Shown: one piece after another, positions 38,001 through 50,000 of the stretch
How the letters are laid out: the number at the start of each line of letters is the position of its first letter
Position numbering within the stretch: the stretch's first letter is position 1
From: Pomacea canaliculata
Lineage: Eukaryota > Mollusca > Gastropoda > Architaenioglossa > Ampullariidae
Direction: 5' to 3'
NCBI RefSeq assembly: GCF_003073045.1
Contig: NC_037595.1
Span: 8,950,345-9,014,344, forward strand
Length of the DNA stretch: 64,000 nt
Notes under the pieces: generated by a model
Told to the model about the DNA's origin: nothing
Databases searched by the model: none
The model's input: only the letters and a program-made list of their open reading frames with translations
Translations under genes and position numbers: made by a program

Positions 38001-41000
38001 AATCTTTTAATATCGCATTTCTTAGGAAAGTGTAGCTCATCTTGGTGGTCGTATCTGTAGCAAGATCCATTCTTTAGATCCTCCCTGCCCCTTCCGTATG
38101 TCTTTTCTCTACACTAATCATCTCCTTCTGTCGACTAGAGGTAATACTCGAGTAGGCAGACACGAAGCAGACCCGTTGAGGTTGCTGACCATGATTGTAA
38201 TTCTAGCCGTAACTCTTACATTAATTAACTCATGGATTAGGCAGGATGCACAGATTCTCGAATAACGGGTTCAAACGAACTCCCCACCTCCTCAACCACC
38301 CCTCAAAACAAAGAAACAAACAAAACAACAAAAAGTAAATCGAAGAGGAAAGAAGGGGGACAACTCCCCATGTCCTCATTTGGTGTAATCCCATGTTGTG
38401 GTAAGATCAAGTGTGTAACGCAAGTTATCGCTCAGTTTTTGTCTTCATCTGCTTGTGCTGGTGACCGTGGTCACGGGAATGGCACCACGCGGGAGAATGC
38501 TCACCATGGACAGCGAGATGCGCTCTCGGTGCTGAGCGTTGTGTTGCTGTCGTCTGCTACCATCCTAACGGGGCTGGAGTTGCTACCACAGGACCACCAC
38601 CGTATAGAAAGAACACAATTCGTGTATGTTATCACATAGCCCTCCTTGCACCGCTGTCCTCCCTACTCTTTGCCTTGGCTACAGTCATTCTTGCACGGAT
38701 GGCGAGTGAAGACCGGTAGTGACGTCATCGTCCACACTGGAACACTCGGTGGCGCAATTTAGCTTCACTGGCCAGTCGTGCGGCAAGAAAACACACTCAT
38801 CACAGACCGGCGATGATTTAAAGTTTTTTTTTTAAAACCATGTAAGCATGGACACATGTTTGACCAACTGACAAAGGTTTTCAAAAACAGTCGTGACGAA
38901 AAAATCTTTGCCAACCTTTGGTCAGACGGGGTGGCATTGTTATGCGTTTGATATGACGGTTATTTAATCTTTGCAAAGCTTGGTCAAATGTTCGACAGTA
39001 TTTGCCTTTTTAAAGCTCATTAGTGACAGGGCAAATATCGTGGAACATTTAAGTTTGGCAAAGCTGTGTGTAAAGTTCACAGGAGACCAGTGGTTTTGGC
39101 AGAGAAGTTTGGGACACTGGATCCATGGTCAGCATTCTTAGCAGCTCAGACTTGTTCGCCTCTGCATTCGCCAAGGTATGGCTGAGACTGTGGGACATCC
39201 AATTTCCTCACCACACCCCTCCATGTTAACTTGAAGAAAAGACTTTTCCTTTGAAAAAAACCGTAAGTGGACGAAGATGGCATGTTTTCGTGAGAACTTT
39301 GACCTTGGCTTGGTGGCCCACTTCGCTGTCTGGACTCGAACCCAGCGCCAGCATCGATTGTCACACGAAGAACGCGGAGCTGGACATTTGCTATCGTCTT
39401 CCTCACCCAACCTCCCAGGGAGTGAAAATAATGAATGAACTCGCCTCACGCCAGACCTTTTGGGACGCGGGAGTTGGCTGGCCTGCCATCGCCTGCGTGA
39501 TAAGAAATGAATGACGACAGCAGTCGACGGCGAAAAACAAACAAAACAAAACAAAACAACCCCCATCCTTCACCAAATAATGAAAAAACCAAAAACAAAA
39601 CCGCTGGCTGTGATTGGCAGGTTTGCTGGAGCCGTGCTTGTTTTAAGCTTGGCTTGTTGTCGCTGTTTGTTCCAAAGTTCAGACATCTGTCACCTCGTGT
39701 GTGTGGGTGTGCACCACCTATATGTATAATTATATATCCAAGGTGGTTAGCTTTTTTGTAAGACTTCTTTGAACGTAGATTTTAAATGATTCAGTAGCAG
39801 TATTAAGTTTCGCAGTATTTAATGTCTGTGTGTCTGTGTACGCGAGTTGAAGCAAAATGCAAATTCAGGTTAGTTTTTTTTTTTAAAATACAGGCCGGCT
39901 GAGAAGAGTAATAACCTCATACATGGCCCCAGTGTCATTTGGAAAGTAAGCCGCTACATCATGCATAATATATGTGTTTTGAAACAACCGCTAAGGTTAT
40001 GGAGGGGACTAGGGTAGTCTGAATTGTAGTCACCACTCGTTGTCTCGCTACTCCGCTTTGTGGCAGTGTGGATGTCTGCCGACAGTTGTTCCTAGTTGGT
40101 TAGTGTTTTACACCATGTCAGCAACTGAGGCCACATAGTTATCCCTAGCTGTTGATCATCGATCATATACATTCTTTATACGCAGTTCGCCCGACATTTG
40201 TACTAGCCGGAAGGTATTGAGATGATAATTTTCATAGCGCTTTTACCCAACATCAAGACGGGTCTTTACAAAAACAACACATGCATAAATAATAATGACA
40301 ACAAATGGTTGTCATTACTGGACCCAAAGAAGTGATAGTGATCACGAGAAAATTCTTGCCTCTTGTTCCAGGAATTTTCTCGTGTCGACTAACACTTCAG
40401 ATGGAAGAGATAAACACAGTGCTCGTTGCGCGTGCAGTGCACGTCGTGTACACGCGCGGATCACAAAACATGGAGCGACCAGCAAGGTCCGTAGTTGAGA
40501 AACATGAAGAGTTCACGGTCCGCAGATCAGAAACAAAAAGTTAGAATGCAGAGAAATAATGACCAGCTCTCTCATCAGGCGAACAGCTTCAGACGAGTTG
40601 GCTCACACGAACAGTTGGCTGCAGAGACTGTTAGTGGAGGGAGCGGTCTACAGGTGGAGACGACTTGGCACAGTCACAGAACAATCAAAGATAGAGGTAA
40701 ACGACGCACAAAAATGGACAAGGCCACAGCAGACACCGAACTCGACGTACATCCGGGGTTTTAGGGAACAACAACATACAGCAGTCCCCTCCAACCAGTG
40801 GACCTGCTGCACTAAACTCCTATTAAGAAATGGGGGTACTGCATGGAGTGAATTCCTATCACCCCCTTTGCCTCTTGGTGCTGTATACTTACGTGGTAGG
40901 GATGTCCGAGGGAGTCTGACCTGAAGATGACCTCGATGGCGGGTCGTGTCTCTGCATGTCCACGGACATTTCATCCGCATCCACAACTGCGCTCACGACG

Positions 41001-44000
41001 CCCTTTGATTATCATGTCCTCGTCAGTCGCGTGACTGCAGCTGACGGCTCATCGCTGTCGCTATCTCCACCTGAGAGCGCTTTCCGAAAGTAAACATCTT
41101 CTGCCTTCGGGGAACTCACGATCGCCGTAAATCCATGTTTGTCCGAATATTTATTGGTTACCAGAGAAAATATGCACATGCACGCTGTCTCTCTCTTTCT
41201 CTCTTGCACTGAGGAACAGAGAAAGGAGACACGTGAGCAATTGTTTTGTGTCTTTAACTTTATAGCACACACACAGAGTAAGCAAGTTATACATTGGAAG
41301 ATGGTGGCTAGCCGCTAATTTAAAAGTAGTTGACAAAAAACAACCTTGCTTGGGCAATCGAGGCTCCATGTTAATGTTGACAAATCACGCAACCTGGCCA
41401 CGCAGTGTTTAGTCGAGCAGGTTGTGGGGAGATATATTGGTAATTCTTATTTTGCCTACCGCCACCCGACCCTTGCCCACCTCCATGTCATTTTCTTTCA
41501 ACACTTTGTTTACTGTCACCCCCACCCCTGGTCTCTCTACGTACTGGCGCGAGGTGGCACAGACAGGTGAGCTACATTAAGGTGTCTGCACTTCGTGACT
41601 GGACAGGTGAACAAGCGACTTAAGAATTCTTATGAACTCCTAGTGTGAGTCACGACAGTGTTAGTGTCGCAAGAAGGGGAGTCCAGGAAGCATTAAAGCT
41701 GTGCTGCAGTTATCTTACAGAGTTTGTAACCTTCTGTTGCCAGGCATTTAAGGTCAGGCCACGTCAACACAATTGTTGTCATGCGCCTTTTCCTTGAGCG
41801 GTGTGTGTATGTGTGCGTGCGTGGGGTTGGGGATGGATGGGGTACACCGTATTCATGTTTATGACCCCTGAAGTATTAATTATCTTTTTACAGGGTTCCG
41901 CATTGAAATCATCTCATTGACACGTAATTGTAACTTTTATTTATTTTGTTTAGATAAAAAAACTTGGTGTCCTTGATATCCTATTTCAAAAATCTCTTTC
42001 CTCTAGAGTTGTGCGAGTTTCTCATTCCACACAATCTTTTCCATTTGTCATTCCACCCCTCTACACACTCCTTCTCCCCCGCACTCCCCAAGTTACACGT
42101 CACACCCCCGTAAAGCCGTCTGTCTCTTTGCTCCGTGCTCTCTTCCCCCATATATAACGTGTGACATGCGCACCTGTGCGCGCGCACACATTTACGTTTT
42201 TTGTTTTGTTTCGTCCCCTTCGTCCCGTTTATTCTTTTGCTTTCGTTGTTGCAGCATTCAGGATGAAGTGACAACCGCAAAATTGGCGAACCAGGTGAGT
42301 GCTTGCTTTTAAATTGTCTTCTCTGTCTCGTGCCTTGACACGCTGTAGTGGTGGTTACTTTTTCATCAAGAGTTGTATGAGTGTTCTCGAAGTGTCCATG
42401 AAGGTGTTTCATCAGAGAGCGAAGGCAGCTGGCTGCAGACGACTGCTTGGACAGGATGACACTGAAGGTGTTTCGTCAGATCACAAAGACAGCGAGCCTG
42501 ATGTTCAAACTCGCACCACGGAGTTAGCATTACATAAAAGTTCGTGGTCGCACTGAGCGTGTGTTCACCAGAGCGAGACAGACAGATGCAAAGTATGTCG
42601 AAAGCTTCGTCATAATCCATGAGAAGTTGACCGGCGTCTGACAGCTACAGTGCGTGGAAACCCTGTTTGCTGTTTGGATGCACTGGACAAGGTTCCAGAG
42701 GATGTTTGTCGTGGTTTGTCGCCAGGAAATCCGTAGGTGCTGCTCTTTCCCCGCTATTAGGCATTTGTTCATCGTGCAACACCGGCTAATTGAGTGGTTT
42801 TGGTCTCATCGTCGTAAGTGTAAGTTGGTTGGTTTGTTGTTGTTCTTTATGACCCACTGTAGTTCCCCCTCTCATTCTCCGCAAGACAAGCAGGCAGTGT
42901 TAGCTTTTCAAAAATTATAAATTTTTACCCGGGGTGGTGATAATGATGGTGGTGGTGGTGTTGGTGGAAGGGGGGGGGGAAGCTATTCATTAGGATGATG
43001 GAGGGAGTCCGCCAGGTGAACTGGATAGGGTTTGGAACTCGAACGGAAAGACGAGGACTCGGCGTTCTTAACACTAGAGACGAAAGATTCGTGTGTGTGT
43101 GTGGTGGGGGAAGGCAGAATGTCTGAAAATTCCTCCTTTCCTCCATCACAGCTCCAGCACATGTTGTCATGGTGATCAACAGAAAAGAATGCCAAGTAAC
43201 TACCTTTTGGATCCGCTTTTGTCCAATCATATGACATAGGCCGGCTGCATGTCAGGGATTTGAAGCAGACAATAGTTTTGGTGACTGGAGACTAACCAAT
43301 ACTGATACGAACCGGGCCATTGGTATGTAGACCGTGACCGGGGAAGCAGAGAGGGATGCGTGTCGTCGGGTGGATTGCCAGTGGAGTTCAGGTAGCCGAC
43401 CAGACTTCCATAGCAACAAGAAGCCATTAAATCGAGCGTCATCACGCTGTCAGTCCGGACCCGGCGAGTAATCCTGGCCGCCACGACAGCCTGCTCGAGT
43501 TTCAGTGTATCTGATGATTCAACACACGGTGTTGAACGTGGTGAGTGGGTGGGTGAACATAGTAAAGAAAGTGTAGACCCCATTGCAAAATTTATCAGTT
43601 TGGTTTTCTATGGTCTTTCTTCACCACCCTTCCCTACCTTCTGTGTGGTGTGATATGTATCTGTAATAATGTGTGCGTGTGTATGGAGCTGTGTGCCTGT
43701 GTTCTAATGGGTGAGTGTGTGCATTGTTATCAGTACGGTGCTAATATATATATTTTGTGGTGGAGCGGTGTGTGGGAGTGAGCGTTTTTGTGTGTATGCG
43801 CTCGCGCGCGCGCGTGTGTTTGTGTCAAAGAGAGAATTTGGGATGAAGCCAACAACGAGAAAGAGAACGAATGACCGAAATATTTGAGAGAAAGCAGGAG
43901 TGCATGAAGAAGGCCCGAAAGATAAGGTTGAGGAGATTGACATCAGAAGGTGGGGAGGGGACTTTAACTATGACAATGACATGCCAAGTGAAAGAGAAGT

Positions 44001-47000
44001 AGTGTCCGTTGGACGGACATTTTTAGAAAGAAGTTGAAACTCGTCGATGTCTTTTGAGCCACATCAGCACCACCGCAGAGGAAGAACAGGCTGTCTTCAG
44101 ACCACGTAGAAGCACAGTTGAGCAGATCTTTTGCTGTCGCATTCTTATAGAAAAACATATTCAGCATCAGAAGGACCTCTATCACAACTTCATTGACTTT
44201 AAAAAGGCATTTGACAGAGTCTGGCACGAGGGGCTATGGCATGTGATGCGAAAATTCAACATCGAAGAGGACCTCGTTCAAGTCATCGAAGCGCTATGCA
44301 ATAGCTCAGCGAGTGCAGCGCTGAATAACCAAATAGGAGTTTACTTCGCACCACAGTAGGCGTATGTCAAGGATGTCCCCTGTCACTGGTGCTGTTTAAT
44401 ATTTTCTTGTCTTGGAGAACATCATGCTCGAAACCTTCCACAACCACCATACTTCCATTTCCATTGTGGATGGCCGATCTGCAACCTACGCTCTACAGGT
44501 GACATAGATCTGCTAGCAGACACTGACAAAGAACTGCAAGACCTCATCCAACAGACTGACAGGTCAAATGTGAATGGAATTGGAGACCATCACTGAAAAG
44601 AGCAAAGTGATGGTCAAGGGCAGCGGCAAAGCAGAGATTTATATCAAAGGCTCGAATAGATAAGCAGCTTCAAGTACTGGGGAGCCACCCTCTCCAAGGA
44701 CGGCTGCTCGACGCCAGATATCCGCATCAGGATCGCAACAGCAGCATTGGCAATGGCTAGACTGGGTAGGAACTGGCATAGCCATAAGATAAGGAACACT
44801 ACTAAGCACAATCTGTACAAATCCCTGATAGTACCGATTCTGCTCTACAGATGTGGTCCTGACAGCTGCCGGGTCTGTGTGCTCTCTCTTCCCCCAACCC
44901 CACCGACAGGTGCCGGTCAAGGGACGACTGACTGATTAACTGCTTTCTTTTTCCAGCGGGACATCATCGAGAAGCAGTCTCGCAAGAAGCGACAGGCTGC
45001 CCTCATGATGCAGCCCAATGACAACAGTCGCCCCAACTCAGGTCGCAAGAACCGAGAGGAGAACCGACCCCTCGTCAAGGACTCCATGCCCGCGGCCGGT
45101 GTTCCAGACTTTGGTAGGTTATCCCCCCTTCTTTACCGTCTCGCTCTCCCCACACACTTGTTGTCCCCACTCTACTCTCTACCTCGTTATTGTCATAGTC
45201 GTTGACATCCTTTGAAAAAAAAATAAAAAACGTCTTATGAATGTTAAATAAGGTCGGGTTAGATTTTAGGGTACAGTGTGGCTTATGGATTCTGTTAGAT
45301 GTAGAGGGGATTGAACGTTTCATAAATATGAAAATAAACTTTAAAAATCACTGGACCTTTGAAAGCAAACAACGTCCCATAAAAAACACAAAAATTAATA
45401 TTCTCATTAAATGCAGTTAAAAATGATGTGAACTTTACAACTGGTATTGATTTTCTTGTCAAAGGAAATGTTTTCATTATACCTAGATGATGATTTATTG
45501 TGACCCAGGCATTTCATAACTGTCATCAAGCACAGCCCCATAAAGGGCACACTGAGACATAACCTTATCTAGGATGCACATTCGAAAAAAAAAATTAAAT
45601 GTTTTAATTTTAATATGAAATTTATTCTCGACATCACCAGAGATATTAAGTTACCAACAGGAAATGAAGTACACCGTGCTTACTGAAAAACATACAATCT
45701 AAAGTTCCAGTAATTGGATATTTTTTAATTTGTATAGAATCGAACTGACCTTTGTGAATCAGATTAAGTTTTATTTCTGCACTTTGAAGATTAGAGTAAA
45801 GGTAGTCTACTAGACATCAGACTTTGGAAAGAAATTAAACATTGAACATTTATGTGAATCAATCATTGTTGACATTTCTCTGTGTACAAGTGTCGCTTTG
45901 TCAAAGGTGGAGAGAACAGAAGATTCTATACAGGGCATGATATTCTGGTTTTATAACTATTTTACACTTAGGTTTGCTGAAGGTAAACTACTTAGCATAT
46001 CCTTGCCCAAGTCTCCAGAAATTGTATCATAGTACAGTAGAACGCTGTGTTGACATCATCATGATGGAAAACACAAAATTGAGCATAAACTGAAAACCGT
46101 GAAGAAATGTTTTGATTAGCGTATGGTCTGTGTATGTGTGTGTGTGTAGCATATGAGGGCCCAGCAGCAGGCAATGTGTATGAAAACAACGGCGGCACTT
46201 TTCACACCGGCACCTCTACAACGAATGTCCAGATCATAAACAACATCACCACAAGTGACTCCCGCGACTACAGCGACAGCGACAGTGATGAAATACCTGC
46301 CATGAGCACAGGTGAGAGTGAGCGAGAGTCTTGTCACCAAGTGCACAGTGAGGCATCATAGTTGTGCTTTACTTAATGGAGTTCCCTGCCTCCTGTGTAT
46401 TGTTGTGCTGCTGGTGTCACTGGCCTGTGGAATGTCATGTCGAGAAGAGCAGCAATGTCGTTTGTAAAGTTAGTGTAATCAGTGAGTTCAGTTTCTGTGG
46501 TGAGTGTATAATGTGCTGTTGAACTGGCTCAGTGTCGCCATATTTTCTCAAGGCTACTTTGAAAAAAAAGACACATGTCGCATTTGTGAGCTCTGTATAA
46601 TCTGTATATGGGCTTTAAGTATTGACAGATGCAGTTTCTGTATGCAGTTATGCACATGCATTCATTCTCATGACTTTTTTCTTTCTCTATTGGACAAGCG
46701 CACACACACACACAAACACCTACCCAATTTATGACTGATTTTTGATACGCCTCTCCAATTCTGCTTTATCATATCATAGTGATGAACATTTTTCAGGGCA
46801 TCCCAAAATTCGTAAGTAACCAGATTGCATGTTTGGGCTGCCACGGGTTTGATTTGCTTTGACTGCACGTATTCCTACGTTTAGACACACATCCACACCA
46901 CCTCCCCTCATCTCTCTCTCTCGCCCTCTCGCCCCTCAAGCTATGGCTGACGCTGCCACCTTGTGAGCTTTGCATGGCTACCTCAAGCCTTTGAACACAC

Positions 47001-50000
47001 CTGCTTCTTCAGCTTTTCTTTCTCCACGTGTGTGTGCTCGTAGTAGTTGGGAAGTGTGTGAAAAGCAGAGTGGGATGGGGTGTTTGAATGATTGGGTGAA
47101 TGTGTTTACGTTTATTTGTTTCAAACAGACATTGGCACCGTTTTTCACCAGCATTTGTCTCTTTCGCTCTCTCATGGGGCTTCTCCAAGGTTTTATGCAC
47201 ATTTGCTTTGGCACGCCTTGCTGGTGGATTTTCGCGACGACAGCGTTGACCACCTTTTAAAAATATATTCACCTGGTTGACACCACCGCTTCATTGAAAC
47301 ATTCAGCACTGAAACAAAGCTTAACGGTAGCATGCACGGCTTTAATGTAGGGTTGAACAGGCGCGTGGTGTTTTATTGTCACTGTGACAACAGTAACAAA
47401 AGTCTTCCCCAGGGAAAGAGTAAGGGTATATTCTTGTGTTGTTATAAGAAATATCAGATGAATATTGCTAAAGTTATTGTAGTATTTGGTTGTTGTTACG
47501 GAAAGACGTATTTACACGACAGTGTCAAGAATATAAAATCGAGAGCTGTTAGTTGGGACAGACATGGGAAATAACATGTTCATTGGTAGAAGTGGAAGTA
47601 AACGTAGAATAATTTTTTTAAAAAATCCTTTCAGAAGAGAATTTTAGAACTTTTTGTAATTATGACATTCTGCTGTTGGTGTCCATTGGAAAGAATTAAT
47701 TTCCCTAGATTCAGCCAATCGGAAAACTGCCTTTTCCACTTTATCTTCTGTTCAGTAATAACATAGTTTTGGGTGGAGTATGCGTGTGCGCGCCCGTGAG
47801 CGCATGGATTCTTGCACTTTAGCATGCACGCAGATTGCATGTCAAAAGACACGTGGCTGTAAGGAAACGACTGATTACTTTTATACATACATTAATGGAT
47901 AGACATATATTTTAATAATATTTATGTATCCACCTAAGTCAGCAATAATGGCATCTCAGTGCTGTCCTGTCTCAGACACTGAACTGTTTTGACCGAGAAA
48001 ACTTGCTTCACATTTGGACGATGTCGTGAGACTGCGGCATTAGCACCATTGCTACAATCCCTCCTGCGAAGAGCATCAGGGAATTGCACAAGACACGAAG
48101 AAAACAAAATGCGCAAATCAGTTCTTTCTTTCCCTAATCACATACTGTGACATTCTTTCTCTTTCTTTCTGCGTCTTCACATCGTCTTACCATTGATTTC
48201 AGTCGATACAATCGAAGCTGTCTCTGAGAGAAACACACTGACCTAGTATTTTCCATTGCCCCTGTGTGAATGGAAACGTGAGCGAAGAGGTCGATGACAG
48301 TGTCTTGCCAGTCTGCTGGTGTTCACGGATGTGTCACGTTTGTCTCAGAAACAGAGACCATCCTGAGCGAGGGTCACCGGGGTCGCAGTGGCGGAGGATC
48401 CCGGGACAGAGACAAAGGTCCCTCGCAGCGCCATTCACCCAGCACCCCGTCTACCCTCATCACAGACGCGGAGGAGGATGACGTGGACACAGAGTCCGCT
48501 CCCATCGCTCCTCAGCCCTCGCGGTCGCCCGCCCCTCCTCCGTCCACCCAGACAGCCAACTTCGCCGTCGTCAGCGCCAGCGGCGGCACCTGGCCCGATG
48601 AGGTAAGGGTCTGCAACCAGCTCCACGGTGTGACTGTCCTCTTTCTCTTTTTTCTAAATTAAAGTACTTATTGTTTTGTTAAGTTTTCAAACACTGACAA
48701 GGGCATTATCAAGCAAGAGGCTGAACTAAATGAACGCTATTACCTAGCATCGTCACTAGTGGCATGTCGAACCTGCGCCGAGCAGTATAAGGGAGGAAAC
48801 CTTCGTGGCTGCTTCTGCTTTATCAGACCATCGATAGTACCCCTTTAATATCTAGTCTTTGGTGCTACTTTAGGGTGGAGACCAGGACTCCAACGACGCC
48901 GATGGCAAAACCTTGGCAGAGGGGGGTACCCCGGCATCGTACCTGTCGGACCTGGGTGTGTCTGACCTGGAGGAGTTTGTCATGATGCCAGCACCGCAGG
49001 GTCACACCATCAAGTGCCGAATCACCCGCGACAAGAAGGGCGTCGATCGCGGCATCTTCCCCACCTACTACCTCCACATGGAACTCGAGGACAATAAAAA
49101 GGTACGCCTGGTCTGTTATCACTTTTTGTTGTTTGTTTGGGGTCGGGAATAACCTGGCGTGTGGATGGGGCCAGAAACGTGTACTTAGAGCAGGGAGACG
49201 CAGCTTGAGCTTGGAGTGTCTGTAAGGATGAACACTGCCCACTCCTCTCTCACTTCTCAAAAACCGGTTATTACAAAACATGTTTTTTGCAAGACGAGGT
49301 GTTCGGAAAGACTTTTTTGTAGCAAGTAAGGCAAGTATTTTGGGAATAATTTTTTGACATTTCCGTGCGCGTGACGCTAGGTATGGATTCTGGCTACGTG
49401 GACACTTAGGTCGGCATGTCAGGAGACAGCGGAGTGGAGTGGAGCGAACTTGTGATTATATGGCTTCTGGTTGTTTATTTGGCTGCTGGCTGCATTTGTA
49501 TGGATATTTGTGTGATGAAGAATCCATAAAACCGTTTTTCTTCTCCGCCAGCTTTGAAGAACAAATTGTTCTCGAAATAATTGTGTGCACAATGTGAAGG
49601 AAGAAATTTAGTACGAAAAGTGGGTATAAAGGTCGTGTCACATAGTATACTTATTAAACCCTTCATTATAGTGTAGTAATCGTCTCAGAGATTTTGCTTA
49701 CAAAATCCTCCATCATGGTTGTTAATAAGGATGGAAAATTGAAACTGGTGGATTTGCTGTCAAATTTTTTAAAGCTCATGTCTGAATGTGTTTTTTGTCA
49801 GAAGTTTCTGCTCGCTGGCAGAAAAAGAAAGAAAAGTGCAACATCGAACTACCTGATATCCACCGATCCCACAGACCTTTCTCGCACAGGCGAATCCTAC
49901 TGTGGAAAACTCAGGTCAGTGGTGGGAAGAGGGGCACACGGGTGGCGGGGGTATATTGAAGGCATAATAATAAGTGGGAATTTATAAAGCGCAATATCTC

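Noticed and set aside
39330..39360. Box-B-like CTGGGTTCGAGTCCAGA on the minus strand
   Set aside because: No matching box A at the right distance, so neither a tRNA nor a SINE could be supported.
48865..49281. 138-codon minus-strand ORF
   Set aside because: Antisense shadow of TUB exon 7, whose sense translation is clearly the tubby domain.
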